This document shows, in pieces, positions 24,003 to 33,076 of a stretch of DNA of 41,125 nt. The DNA is from Candidatus Omnitrophota bacterium (GTDB lineage Bacteria > Omnitrophota > Gorgyraeia > Duberdicusellales > Duberdicusellaceae): assembly GCA_021159015.1 (NCBI GenBank), contig JAGGSQ010000039.1:1-41125 (forward strand), given 5' to 3'. Below the pieces are notes generated by a model. The model saw nothing but the letters and a program-made list of their open reading frames with translations. It was not told the DNA's origin and searched no databases. Numbering within the stretch: position 1 is the first letter of the stretch; every line of letters starts with the position of its first letter. The position numbers and the translations under genes are program-made.

Positions 24003-26430
24003 TCGTTTTACAGAAAGAGCGCGAAAAGTTTTACTGCTGGCGAAGGAAGAAGCGCGTCGTTTTAATCACGATTATATCGGAACCGAACATATTCTGCTCG
24101 CTCTTGTTTCAGAACGAGAGGGCGTTGCCGCGACGGTTATTCAGAATTTAGGGGTAGATTTGGAGAATATCCGCCAGGAGATAGAGAAATTTATGCATCC
24201 AGGTCCTCCTACACAAGTTCTGGGAGAACTGCCCTTTACGCCACGTGCTAAGAAATCTTTAGAGCTGGCGGCAGAAGAAGCGCGCAGTTTAGGGCATAAC
24301 TATATTGGTACCGAACATATTCTTTTAGGATTAATCAAAGAGTCGGAGGGCTTAGCTTCGCAGGTCCTGGTTCTTTTAGGGTTAGAATTGGAGAAGGTTA
24401 GGACGCAGATTATGGAATTGCTGGGGGAAGCACGGGGTACCAATTTCTCTTCTTCCCATCAGAGCAAGAAAAAGACGCCGGCATTAGACTCTTTTGGGCG
24501 TGACCTTACCGCTTTAGCGCGCCAGGGGGCTTTAGATCCTGTTATTGGCCGCGAGAAGGAAATAGAAAGGGTAATTCAGGTTCTCTCTCGCCGTACTAAA
24601 AATAATCCTGTACTTTTAGGTGAAGCAGGAGTGGGAAAAACTTCTATTGTAGAAGGTTTAGCTCATGCCATAATTGCTGCCAATGTACCAGAGATATTGA
24701 GAGAAAAAAGAATAATCTCTTTAGATTTAGCGTTAATGATTGCTGGTACTAAATACCGCGGCCAATTTGAAGAAAGGATAAAAGCAGTAATGGATGAGAT
24801 ACGTCGTTCTAAAGACGTGATAATTTTCATTGACGAATTGCATACATTGGTAGGAGCCGGGGCAGCAGAAGGAGCAATTGATGCTTCTAATATTCTTAAG
24901 CCGGCCCTCTCCCGCGGTGAAATTCAATGTATTGGAGCTACAACTCTAGATGAGTATCGCCGTCATATAGAAAAAGATGCGGCATTAGAGAGGCGTTTTC
25001 AGCCGATTTTTGTTGATCCACCGAGTGTAGAAGAAACCATAGAGATACTGAGAGGTTTAAGGGATAGATACGAAGCACACCATCGTGTAAAGTTCAGCGA
25101 CAAGGCTTTAGAAGCAGCCGCTTCGCTTTCTGACCGTTATATTTCTGGGCGTTATCTTCCTGATAAATCTATTGATCTAATAGATGAAGCAGGTGCCCGT
25201 GCTCGCCTTAATGCTTTGACTGTGCCGCAGGAGGTTAAAGAACTAGAGAAAAAACTGGAAAATATTACGCGGGAAAAAGAAGCATACATAAAACAACAGA
25301 ATTTTGAAGAGGCCGCGAAACTGAGAGATCAGGAAAGAGAACTAAAACTAGCCTTAGAACAAAAACGCAGAAAGTGGGCCAAAGAACGTGATAAGATATT
25401 GCCACAAGTTGATGAAGAAGATATAGCTAAGCTTGTTTCTCAGTGGACGGGTATCCCTGTTTTTCGCTTGGAAGAGGCAGAATCGGAGAAATTGTTAAAG
25501 ATTGAGGAGGAGCTTTCTAAAAGAGTAGTAGGACAAACGGAGGCAATAAAAGCTATTGCTAAGGCTCTACGCCGTTCGCGGGCAGGCATTAAAGATCCGA
25601 AACGCCCCATTGGCTCTTTTGTTTTTATGGGGCCTACCGGGGTAGGTAAGACTCTTTTAGCTAGGGCTTTGGCCGAATTTATCTTTGGAGACGAAGAGGC
25701 ATTAATTCAACTGGATATGTCGGAGTATATGGAAAAGTTTAATGTTTCTCGTCTTATTGGCGCACCTCCGGGTTATGTAGGTTATGAAGAAGGAGGCCAG
25801 CTTACAGAAAGAGTAAGACGGAGACCCTATTCGGTGGTATTGTTAGACGAGATAGAGAAAGCACATTCAGATGTATTTAATCTGCTGCTTCAGATTTTGG
25901 AAGACGGCCGTCTCACAGACAGTTTTGGTCGGCGGGTTGATTTTCGCAATACCATACTCATTATGACTTCTAATGTAGGGGCTGGCATTCTCAAGAAGAA
26001 AGGATCGCTAGGTTTTAAGGTAATTAGTGAAGAGGTAGAATACGAAGATATGAAAAATATGCTTATGGAAGAAATGAAAAAAACCTTTAAACCCGAATTT
26101 CTTAATCGTTTAGATGAAGTAATAGTATTTCGTCCCTTAAGCAAAGACAACTTAGGTGAGATCGTCGATATAGAAATTGGCTACGTAAACCAGAGGCTTA
26201 AAGAACAGCATCTTCAAGTAGAGTTAGACCAGAAAGCAAAGGATTTTCTCATTGAGAAAGGATTTGATGAAGTATTTGGCGCGCGTCCTCTAAAGCGAGT
26301 TATCCAGCGGTTTTTAGAAGACCCTCTAGCTGAAGATATTATTGCCGGAAAGTTAGATAAAACCAGGAGTCCTGATAAGGAACTGGTCGTTAAAGTAAGC
26401 GAGAAGAATGGCAGTTTGTATTTTGGATGA
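23995..26430 (+). CDS. clpC: ClpC, AAA+ unfoldase
   Basis: This 811-residue class I Clp ATPase feeds substrates to ClpP. Two N-terminal Clp-N repeats (about 1-150, each with Y-I-G-T-E-H-I-L-L) can bind phosphoarginine. AAA1 has G-E-A-G-V-G-K-T near 210 and F-I-D-E-L-H, and the middle domain has a UVR motif near 436 (F-E-E-A-A-K-L-R-D-Q). AAA2 has G-P-T-G-V-G-K-T near 546 and the L-N-R-L-D-E block. The middle domain and the mcsAB linkage make it ClpC, not ClpA or ClpB. The start is GTG, with GGAGG 5 bases upstream and an 8-base overlap with mcsB. Confidence 0.97.
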   Translation: MFNRFTERARKVLLLAKEEARRFNHDYIGTEHILLALVSEREGVAATVIQNLGVDLENIRQEIEKFMHPGPPTQVLGELPFTPRAKKSLELAAEEARSLGHNYIGTEHILLGLIKESEGLASQVLVLLGLELEKVRTQIMELLGEARGTNFSSSHQSKKKTPALDSFGRDLTALARQGALDPVIGREKEIERVIQVLSRRTKNNPVLLGEAGVGKTSIVEGLAHAIIAANVPEILREKRIISLDLALMIAGTKYRGQFEERIKAVMDEIRRSKDVIIFIDELHTLVGAGAAEGAIDASNILKPALSRGEIQCIGATTLDEYRRHIEKDAALERRFQPIFVDPPSVEETIEILRGLRDRYEAHHRVKFSDKALEAAASLSDRYISGRYLPDKSIDLIDEAGARARLNALTVPQEVKELEKKLENITREKEAYIKQQNFEEAAKLRDQERELKLALEQKRRKWAKERDKILPQVDEEDIAKLVSQWTGIPVFRLEEAESEKLLKIEEELSKRVVGQTEAIKAIAKALRRSRAGIKDPKRPIGSFVFMGPTGVGKTLLARALAEFIFGDEEALIQLDMSEYMEKFNVSRLIGAPPGYVGYEEGGQLTERVRRRPYSVVLLDEIEKAHSDVFNLLLQILEDGRLTDSFGRRVDFRNTILIMTSNVGAGILKKKGSLGFKVISEEVEYEDMKNMLMEEMKKTFKPEFLNRLDEVIVFRPLSKDNLGEIVDIEIGYVNQRLKEQHLQVELDQKAKDFLIEKGFDEVFGARPLKRVIQRFLEDPLAEDIIAGKLDKTRSPDKELVVKVSEKNGSLYFG

Positions 26431-26433
26431 TTA

Positions 26434-27315
26434 ATGAAAATTATTCCTCTCGCCGTAGCTCCCTTTTTTATTTTTTTCTTTATCTGCTCCGCTGCATGTT
26501 TGGCTCTTCCAGGTTTTAGGTGCCATTTAGATTTAGGAAGTGTTAATTCTGAGGGAAAAGAATCTATATTTCTAACTTTTGAGGGTATAATGAGAGATAT
26601 AGAAGAAGGGTGGCGGTTTGATGCTAAATCTGATTTAGTTGACAAACCTCTTCAGTCATTAGGCGATCTCTCCTTGCATGTGGTAATTGCCCCCTTAGTT
26701 AACAGCATACTTATAAGCCGCTCCTTTTATATAAAGACAGAGATAGACACTATCAAGAAAAGCTTCCGTATGGATCTAAACATAAAGGGAGTAGACTTTC
26801 AGCTTCTGCGCCATATATTTGTGCCTCAGCTTAATATAAAGGCTGCCACACGCGGAGAGATAAATGTGGCGGGAGATGAAAACAGAATATTTTGCCGTGG
26901 TGTGCTCTATTTATATAACGGTAATCTGGAGAATTTGTATTATTTCCGGGAAGCAATGGTCAAATTTTATGGAGATTACCCTTATATAGAAATAGTAAAT
27001 TCATATGTGATTGTGCCTACGCAGGGACGGGTAATGTTAGGAGGTATTCTTAATTTAGAAGAGCTTAGTTCTTCACCAGACTATAAAAAAAATTATCTCA
27101 AGTTCAATGAGGCTGATTCATATAGGGTTGAACAGAGAAAAATAGAGGATTATCATAGGCAAGAGTATTCTTTTCTTTCTTTTTTAAACAAAGACTATTC
27201 TCTTAAAGATAATTTTTGCCGTAGTTATCGTGTGAGTCCTCATAGTTTCTTTATTTTTAGCAAGAAACCATTTGATAGCGGTAAGCGTATAAAGTTAAAG
27301 GCAGACTATGAGTAG
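26434..27315 (+). CDS. Exported protein of unknown function upstream of mlaEFD
   Basis: This 293-residue protein has an N-terminal hydrophobic segment (residues 3-17) ending C-S-A-A-C-L-A-L-P, so it is exported. Cys22 after S-A-A could be a lipoprotein site, or cleavage could follow A-C-L-A. The rest is beta-rich with alternating hydrophobic residues, for example V-V-I-A-P-L-V-N-S-I-L-I and Y-I-E-I-V-N-S-Y-V-I-V. G-E-I-N-V-A-G and G-R-V-M-L-G-G-I-L-N-L are reminiscent of the repeating strands in AsmA/TamB-type periplasmic proteins. That resemblance is by eye. The gene starts 3 bases after clpC and overlaps mlaE by 8 bases, so a role with the Mla-type transporter is the best guess. Confidence 0.7.
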   Translation: MKIIPLAVAPFFIFFFICSAACLALPGFRCHLDLGSVNSEGKESIFLTFEGIMRDIEEGWRFDAKSDLVDKPLQSLGDLSLHVVIAPLVNSILISRSFYIKTEIDTIKKSFRMDLNIKGVDFQLLRHIFVPQLNIKAATRGEINVAGDENRIFCRGVLYLYNGNLENLYYFREAMVKFYGDYPYIEIVNSYVIVPTQGRVMLGGILNLEELSSSPDYKKNYLKFNEADSYRVEQRKIEDYHRQEYSFLSFLNKDYSLKDNFCRSYRVSPHSFFIFSKKPFDSGKRIKLKADYE

Positions 27316-28069
27316 ACTAATTAAACTGGCTTATTATTTGGGTTCATTGGTGTTTTTGCTGGGGGAAATTATTTCAAGCTTTTTTAGCCGTCAAAAGAAA
27401 AACCTGCTGGATATTATAAACCAGATGATATTCCTGGGGCTTGATTCGCTGGGTTTAGTCTCTGTGGTTGCTCTTTTCACCGGTATTATTATTGCTTTTC
27501 AGAGCGCTTACCAATTACAACGACTTTCTTCTGAGATATACATTGCTTCTCTGGTAGTTCTGTCTTTAACACGGGAATTAGGACCTGTTTTGGCCTCTTT
27601 GATTGTAGCAGGACGCAGTGGAGCAGCAATTACGGCCCAAATAAGCAGTATGAAAGCTACAGAGCAGTTAGATGCTCTGAAGACATTGGGGGCAGAACCT
27701 GTAGAATATTTGATTATGCCGCGTTTTATTGCCCTGGTAGTTACACTTCCTCTTCTAATAGTATATGCTGATTTTTTAGGAATTCTGGGTGGCTATATTG
27801 TAGGCGGCAGCAAATTCGGCATGAGTTTTGGGCTCTATTTCCGTATGAGTTTAGAGGCTCTGCAGTTTAAAGACATCCTGGCCGGTTTAATCAAGTCTTT
27901 CGTATTTGCAATTATTATCGGCCTGATATCAGCCAGGGAAGCTTTTGATGCTTCCGGGGCTTCGGAGGGTGTAGGCATTGCCGTAAATAAAGAGATAGTG
28001 AGATCTTTTATTATGATTATAATCGCTGATTGCTTTCTTACGACTCTTTTTTATTCCATATTGCGATGA
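27308..28069 (+). CDS. mlaE: MlaE-family ABC permease
   Basis: This 253-residue MlaE/TTG2B-type permease has about five or six membrane segments. Typical family blocks are L-T-R-E-L-G-P-V-L-A-S-L-I-V-A-G-R-S-G-A-A-I, E-Q-L-D-A-L-K-T-L-G near 118-127 and a C-terminal region with S-R/A-x-G-A-S-x-G-V-G. In the Mla system it forms the inner-membrane core that moves phospholipids between the membranes. It overlaps the exported unknown upstream and mlaF downstream (ATGA), so the genes are coupled. Confidence 0.93.
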   Translation: MSRLIKLAYYLGSLVFLLGEIISSFFSRQKKNLLDIINQMIFLGLDSLGLVSVVALFTGIIIAFQSAYQLQRLSSEIYIASLVVLSLTRELGPVLASLIVAGRSGAAITAQISSMKATEQLDALKTLGAEPVEYLIMPRFIALVVTLPLLIVYADFLGILGGYIVGGSKFGMSFGLYFRMSLEALQFKDILAGLIKSFVFAIIIGLISAREAFDASGASEGVGIAVNKEIVRSFIMIIIADCFLTTLFYSILR

Positions 28070-28818
28070 TAGAAATACATAATCTTTATAAGAAGTTTGG
28101 CTCTCAAGAAGTTCTGCGTGGTGTGGAACTTAATATAGAGAGAAGCTCCACCCACGCTATTATAGGACGTTCTGGTTGCGGCAAAAGTGTTCTTCTAAAA
28201 CACATAATTGGTTTGCTCCAGCCCGATAGAGGTGATATATTTATAGGAGGGGTGAATATTGTCGGGATAGGCGAGAAAGAGAAAAAAGATATCAGGCTAA
28301 AAATCAGTATGGTTTTTCAAGAATCAGCCCTTTTTGATTTTTTGAATGTGGAAGAAAATGTAGGTTTTGTACTTCAGAGGTATTTCCCCTGGGATAGAAA
28401 AGAGATAAAAGAAAGGGTAAGAGAAAGCCTGGAGATGGTAGGCCTTTATCATATAGAGAAGAAATATCCCAAAGAACTTTCGGGGGGTATGAAAAAGCGG
28501 GTAGCAATTGCGCGTGCCATTGCTTTCCGTCCTCGCGTTATTCTCTATGATGAGCCTACTGCTGGCATTGACCCTATTGGTGCGGATGTTATAAATTCTT
28601 TAATAGTAAGGCTTCATGACCAGTTGGCGATAACCTCAGTGGTGGTAAGTCATGATCTGGAAAACGTGAGGAAAGTAGCTGATACTATTTCTATGATGTT
28701 GGGAGGCAGGATTATTTACAGCGGCAGGAAGGATGATTTGTCTCTCTGCCACGACGAGAGAGTTAAACAGTTTGTTTCGGGTAGTCGCCAGGGTCCTATT
28801 AGTGCTCAGGAAGTGTAA
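28066..28818 (+). CDS. mlaF: MlaF-family ABC ATPase
   Basis: This roughly 250-residue ATPase has Walker A G-R-S-G-C-G-K-S-V (34-42), signature L-S-G-G-M-K-K-R-V-A-I-A-R-A and Walker B L-Y-D-E-P-T-A-G-I-D-P-I. The L-S-G-G-M-x-K-R-V-A form and the A-G-I-D-P-I are diagnostic of MlaF within the ABC family. I chose ATG 28066, which makes an ATGA junction with mlaE; a longer frame from TTG 28030 adds a hydrophobic stretch that is really the mlaE tail in another frame. Confidence 0.94.
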   Translation: MIEIHNLYKKFGSQEVLRGVELNIERSSTHAIIGRSGCGKSVLLKHIIGLLQPDRGDIFIGGVNIVGIGEKEKKDIRLKISMVFQESALFDFLNVEENVGFVLQRYFPWDRKEIKERVRESLEMVGLYHIEKKYPKELSGGMKKRVAIARAIAFRPRVILYDEPTAGIDPIGADVINSLIVRLHDQLAITSVVVSHDLENVRKVADTISMMLGGRIIYSGRKDDLSLCHDERVKQFVSGSRQGPISAQEV

Positions 28819-29546
28819 TGAAAAGTAAAGAAATAGCCCTGGGGTTTTTTATTCTAGGAGCGTTGATTCTGTTAACGGCAGGATTTATTCTGGTTAAAGA
28901 CCTCAGGATTTTTAATTCTGCCTATACCATAAAGGCTTCTTTTGATTTTGGCGATGGGATAAAAGCTTTCTCGCCCGTAAGAATTGCTGGCGTAGATATA
29001 GGAGAGGTAGAGAAAGTTGAGTTACAACGTAAGGGAGGCGAGACAAAGGTTTTAGTTTATGCTTCTATAAAGAAGGAAGTAAGGATTCCGGTAGGCAGTG
29101 AAGTATTTATAAATAACCTGGGAGTGCTGGGAGAGAAATATTTAGAGATTATTCCGGCTCGCAATTCTACTCAGTATCTAAAACCGGGGGCGATTATTAG
29201 AGGCGAGAATTCAGTGCCTTTATACAAGATGGGCCGTCTGGCTAAGAGCATTATGGATGATTTTTCTTTGACTATGGCTCAACTAAAAATCTTTATTTCT
29301 GATGAACAATTTCGCAGTTCTTTGTACGACTTAGTTTTTAATTTAGATAAAGCTTCCGTAAGAATCAATAAGATACTCGACAATTTACAGACGGCACACG
29401 GTTCTTTGGGCAGGCTATTGTATAGTGAGGAGTTATATGAAGAAGCAAAGGGTTTTCTTACAGATATCAAAGAGCACCCCTGGAAGCTTCTTTATATTCC
29501 TCGCGAAGATAGAATACGTTTGCGCCAGAAGAGCCATAAACGTTAG
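28818..29546 (+). CDS. mlaD: MlaD-family MCE-domain protein
   Basis: This 242-residue protein has one N-terminal membrane anchor (about 7-25) and a single MCE domain (about 36-115) with F-G-D-G-I-K-A-F-S-P-V-R-I-A-G-V-D-I-G and L-G-V-L-G-E-K-Y-L-E-I. A helical tail with I-L-D-N-L-Q-T-A-H-G-S-L-G-R-L-L follows. MCE proteins form the periplasmic hexamer that passes lipid to or from MlaE. The first base overlaps the mlaF stop. mlaA, mlaB and mlaC homologues are not in the window; the exported protein upstream may replace one of them. Confidence 0.93.
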   Translation: MKSKEIALGFFILGALILLTAGFILVKDLRIFNSAYTIKASFDFGDGIKAFSPVRIAGVDIGEVEKVELQRKGGETKVLVYASIKKEVRIPVGSEVFINNLGVLGEKYLEIIPARNSTQYLKPGAIIRGENSVPLYKMGRLAKSIMDDFSLTMAQLKIFISDEQFRSSLYDLVFNLDKASVRINKILDNLQTAHGSLGRLLYSEELYEEAKGFLTDIKEHPWKLLYIPREDRIRLRQKSHKR

Positions 29547-29557
29547 GTATTAGGGTG

Positions 29558-30889
29558 ATGTATAGTTGTAGTAATTGCGGCTATCAATCTGTGAAGTGGC
29601 TGGGGAGATGTCCCGAGTGTGGAGAGTGGGACAGCTTCCAGGAAATTAGAGTTGCTTCGGCTCGTAAAGATGAGCCTCTCCTTAGACCAGTAACTCTTTC
29701 TCAACTGGAGAATCTGTCTTTAGAGCGGATATCCACAGGACTCTCTGAGTTCGATAATGTTCTGGGAGGAGGAATCTTAGAAGGAGAAGCAGTTCTCCTA
29801 GGAGGAGAGCCTGGCATTGGTAAGTCTACCCTTCTTTTAGAAGTTGCGGCATATCTCTCAAAAAGGAACAAAGTCTTCTACGTTAGTGCCGAAGAGGCAT
29901 CTTCTCATATTGGGATGAGGGCTAAGAGGTTAAAATTGGACGATATTAATAATATCTATGTGGCAGAAGCGATAGATGTAGATTCTATTGTGGAGTTGGC
30001 GAAGAAAGAACAATTCAAAGTAGTAATTGTAGATTCAATTCAGGCAGTAAAGACTTCTCGTGTCGGAGCTGCCGCAGGAAGCTTAGGGCAGATAAGGGAG
30101 TCGGCTAGCGTATTGATACAGGCAGCAAAAACAATGAAGTTTTCACTTTTTCTTATAGGGCATATTACCAAAGAGGGGATGCTGGCAGGGCCTAAAGTAT
30201 TAGAGCATATGGTAGACTGTGTGATTTATTTCGAAGGAGAGAGGAACTCAGAATTAAGAGTCCTGCGGGCAGTGAAAAATCGTTTTGGTTCAGTAGGAGA
30301 AATTGGTGTGTTTAAGATGTCTGCCGCGGGGATATATCCCGCAGAAGATGCTTCAGCCTTTTTTATATCTTCTGAACGGACGCCCGCTTCAGGTTGTTGC
30401 CTTACTTGTGTAACAGAAGGGTGCCGTTCTATTTTTCTGGAAATTCAGTCTTTAGTTACGCGGGCCGATTTTACTATTGCCAAACGTAAGGTATCCGGTG
30501 TTGACTTTAATCGGTTTTCTGTGCTTTTAGCTATGTTAGAGAAACAGCTGCATTTAAACTTGTCTCACAAAGACATTTTTGTTAATATCTCAGGAGGTAT
30601 AAAAATTAAAGATGCGGCAGCTGATCTGGCTCTGGCTGTGGCTATTGTGTCTGCTTACCGTGATAAGCCGGTGTCGTCTGACTATGTTTTTTTAGGAGAG
30701 CTGGGATTGGGAGGAGAATTGCGTCGCATCAGTCATATTGAGGCCAGAATCAGGGCAGCACAAAAATTGGGTTTTAAGAAGGTTTTTATCCCTCAGGCAA
30801 ATGGGGTTCTTTTAGATAGGTATTCAGGGGCAATAGAGGTTCAACCAGAAAGCAGTTTTATCTCAGTAATAAAGAATTTAGGGTTGTAG
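29558..30889 (+). CDS. radA: DNA repair protein RadA
   Basis: This roughly 443-residue RadA/Sms protein helps process recombination intermediates. The N-terminal zinc finger has C4, C7, C18 and C21 (Y-S-C-S-N-C-G ... G-R-C-P-E-C-G-E-W). The RecA-like core has Walker A G-G-E-P-G-I-G-K-S-T (about 83-92), the RadA-specific K-N-R-F-G-S near 240, and a C-terminal Lon-protease-like domain (F-V-N-I-S-G-G-I-K-I-K-D-A-A-A-D-L). I chose ATG 29558; GTG 29555 would add one residue. Confidence 0.96.
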   Translation: MYSCSNCGYQSVKWLGRCPECGEWDSFQEIRVASARKDEPLLRPVTLSQLENLSLERISTGLSEFDNVLGGGILEGEAVLLGGEPGIGKSTLLLEVAAYLSKRNKVFYVSAEEASSHIGMRAKRLKLDDINNIYVAEAIDVDSIVELAKKEQFKVVIVDSIQAVKTSRVGAAAGSLGQIRESASVLIQAAKTMKFSLFLIGHITKEGMLAGPKVLEHMVDCVIYFEGERNSELRVLRAVKNRFGSVGEIGVFKMSAAGIYPAEDASAFFISSERTPASGCCLTCVTEGCRSIFLEIQSLVTRADFTIAKRKVSGVDFNRFSVLLAMLEKQLHLNLSHKDIFVNISGGIKIKDAAADLALAVAIVSAYRDKPVSSDYVFLGELGLGGELRRISHIEARIRAAQKLGFKKVFIPQANGVLLDRYSGAIEVQPESSFISVIKNLGL

Positions 30890-30937
30890 AATCTCCAGGA
30901 TTCAATAATATATTTCTCTACTTTAAGGAGGTGAGTA

Positions 30938-31918
30938 ATGAGTTTGTGGATAGTACGATTATTTTTTGTGGCAGCTTTTTCCGTTATTGGCTACCAAAGT
31001 GGCTGCCAATTTAATAACGCTTTGTTAGGAGTTGCTGTTGCGTTTGTTTTTTCTTCTTTTATTGTTTTCTTTGAAACTTTAACACGTAAGATATCTTTGC
31101 GTGGTCTTTCTTCGGCTGTATTTGGACTTATCTTTGGCTTACTTTTCGCTAAAATTCTCAGCGATATAATATCCCTTTTCCCTCTGGACCAACAAATTCT
31201 ACTAATAATAAAGACCGCTTTAATTTTGACTTTTTCCTATATCGGTATGGTTTTAGGTCTGCGCGGCAGGGATGAGTTTCATTTAATTATACCCTATGTA
31301 AAATTTAAACGTCAGTCTCAATCGGCAGATATCGTTCTCGTTGATACGAGTGCGATTATCGATGGAAGAATCCTGGACATAATAAAGACAGGTTTTGTAG
31401 ATGCTAGACTACTTGTGCCACGGTTTATATTAAAAGAGCTTCAGCTTATTTCTGATTCTACTGACCCTATAAAACGACAGAGAGGCCAGAGAGGATTGGA
31501 AATATTGAGGAATCTTCAAAGTATACCTGGCATTGAAGTAAGAATTCACGAGCAGGAGCCAGAAGGCAAAATGGATACGGATGCGAAATTAGTGAGGCTG
31601 GCCCAGTTGATGGATGCCAAAGTCATGACTACGGATTTTAATCTTAATCGCGTAGCCGAAATTGAAGGAATTAAAGTGTTAAATATAAATGAGTTGGCGC
31701 GGGCACTTAAACCCGTGTTTTTGCCGGGAGAGGAAATGTCTATAAAGTTGGTAAGAGAAGGAAAGGAGCATTCCCAGGCAGTGGGTTATCTGGAAGACGG
31801 TACGATGGTAGTAGTAGAGAGTGCGCGTTGGCTTATAGGCAAGACAGTTAAAGTGCAGGTTACCTCAGTGTTACAGAATCCTAGTGGGAGAATTATCTTT
31901 GCCCGGCTTGTTTCATGA
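30938..31918 (+). CDS. PIN and TRAM domain membrane protein (YacL type)
   Basis: This 326-residue protein begins with about four membrane segments (residues 1-110). A PIN nuclease-fold domain follows (about 132-245), with acidic residues in L-V-D-T-S-A-I-I-D-G-R, the E of L-K-E-L and D-T-D-A-K / T-T-D-F-N-L. A C-terminal TRAM domain (about 262-326, G-K-T-V-K-V-Q-V-T-S) probably binds RNA. This is the YacL architecture of Firmicutes and other phyla. The cellular role is not established to my knowledge, but a membrane-bound RNase is the usual inference. TTTAAGGAGG upstream is a strong ribosome site. The 48-base gap after radA holds no clear promoter. Confidence 0.93.
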   Translation: MSLWIVRLFFVAAFSVIGYQSGCQFNNALLGVAVAFVFSSFIVFFETLTRKISLRGLSSAVFGLIFGLLFAKILSDIISLFPLDQQILLIIKTALILTFSYIGMVLGLRGRDEFHLIIPYVKFKRQSQSADIVLVDTSAIIDGRILDIIKTGFVDARLLVPRFILKELQLISDSTDPIKRQRGQRGLEILRNLQSIPGIEVRIHEQEPEGKMDTDAKLVRLAQLMDAKVMTTDFNLNRVAEIEGIKVLNINELARALKPVFLPGEEMSIKLVREGKEHSQAVGYLEDGTMVVVESARWLIGKTVKVQVTSVLQNPSGRIIFARLVS

Positions 31919-32610
31919 AAACAGAGGCAGTAATTGTAGCAGCAGGCTCCTCTCGCCGCGCCGGTTGTGATAAACTTACTTATGAAATTGGCGGTAAGAT
32001 GATCTTAGAGTATTCTCTGGATGCTTTTCAAAGCAGCCCTTTCATAGACAGGATAATTCTGGTAGGATCAAGCAGGAATTTGGGTTATTTCCGCCGCCAT
32101 TTTACCAGGAGATTTTCTAAGTTAAAGACCGTAGCAAAAGGAGGGCGGTGGAGAGGAGAGTCTGTTTTACAAGGCCTCAAGCAGTTAGATAAGGATACTC
32201 AGGCTGTCTTAATCCATGATGGAGCGCGTCCTTTTATCTCGCTTTCTTTAATAGAGAAGATTTTTGCGGCCCTTAAAAGATATAAAGCGGTTATTCCTGT
32301 CTTGCGGTTAAGAGATACGCTAAAACTTTGTCAAGGTGGGAGAGTGCTTAGAACTCTGGGCGAGAGGAGAAGATTATTTTTGGCGCATACGCCTCAGGCT
32401 TTTAGAAGAGAAATAATCGAAGAGGCATACAGAGGAAGAATTAAATGGCCTTTAGTCTACGACGATGCTTTTTTGGTAGAAAGAAAGAAACTGGCGGCGG
32501 TAAAAATTATAGAAAGTAGTATGTTTGACTTTAAGATAACTTTTGCTGAGGACTTAGTTTTAGCTAAAGCTATAGTTAAAGGATATGTTGAGGGTAGGGC
32601 TCGGTTTTGA
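31915..32610 (+). CDS. ispD: 2-C-methyl-D-erythritol 4-phosphate cytidylyltransferase (IspD)
   Basis: IspD activates methylerythritol phosphate with CTP in the non-mevalonate isoprenoid pathway. The 231-residue protein has the glycine-rich N-terminal loop V-A-A-G-S-S-R-R-A-G-C-D-K-L. G-G-R-W-R-G-E-S-V, I-H-D-G-A-R-P-F, H-T-P-Q-A-F, Y-D-D-A-F and F-K-I-T-F-A-E-D-L follow. The common R-D-S/Q-D-S-V segment reads R-G-E-S-V. The gene overlaps the PIN/TRAM gene by 4 bases and ispF by 26 bases. Confidence 0.94.
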   Translation: MKTEAVIVAAGSSRRAGCDKLTYEIGGKMILEYSLDAFQSSPFIDRIILVGSSRNLGYFRRHFTRRFSKLKTVAKGGRWRGESVLQGLKQLDKDTQAVLIHDGARPFISLSLIEKIFAALKRYKAVIPVLRLRDTLKLCQGGRVLRTLGERRRLFLAHTPQAFRREIIEEAYRGRIKWPLVYDDAFLVERKKLAAVKIIESSMFDFKITFAEDLVLAKAIVKGYVEGRARF

Positions 32611-33076
32611 TATCCATCGTTTGGTGAAAGGAAGAAAGCTTGTTCTGGGAGGAGTACATATTCCTTTTTCTCAGGGGCTTTGGGGTAATTCTGATGCCGA
32701 TGTAATATTACATGCTGTTAGCGATTCTTTACTCGGAGCGTTAGGCAAGGGGGATATCGGCGATTATTTTAAAGATAATGTTTTTAAACGTAAAAAAACC
32801 AAACTCACCAGTCAAAGAATAGTCAAAGAGGTTTTAAGACTCCTAAAGAAGGAAAAGGCTAATATAGTAAATATAGATGCAGTAATTATTCTGGATAAAC
32901 CACGCCTTCTACGCTATAAGAGAAAATTAACTAAAAGCTTGAGCCGCATTTTGGATACGGAAGAGAAAAAAGTTAATCTTAAGATAAAATCCCAGGAAGG
33001 TATTTGGCAATCTAACCCTGCTAATATTATGTGCCTTGCTACAGTCCTGATAGATGTAAGAAATGCAGATTTATAA
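32585..33076 (+). CDS. ispF: 2-C-methyl-D-erythritol 2,4-cyclodiphosphate synthase (IspF)
   Basis: IspF forms the cyclic diphosphate in the same isoprenoid pathway as IspD. The 163-residue protein has zinc ligands Asp9, His11 (G-F-D-I-H-R) and His43 (L-H-A-V-S-D-S-L-L-G-A), D-I-G-D-Y-F and the C-terminal segment K-I-K-S-Q-E-G-I, which replaces the usual K-A-T-T-x-E-x-L. The 26-base overlap with ispD is unusual in length but keeps both reading frames complete. Confidence 0.94.
   Translation: MLRVGLGFDIHRLVKGRKLVLGGVHIPFSQGLWGNSDADVILHAVSDSLLGALGKGDIGDYFKDNVFKRKKTKLTSQRIVKEVLRLLKKEKANIVNIDAVIILDKPRLLRYKRKLTKSLSRILDTEEKKVNLKIKSQEGIWQSNPANIMCLATVLIDVRNADL

Noticed and set aside
28030-28065. Longer mlaF start at TTG 28030
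   Set aside because: The extra residues come from the mlaE tail read in another frame, while ATG 28066 gives a normal MlaF N-terminus and an ATGA junction.
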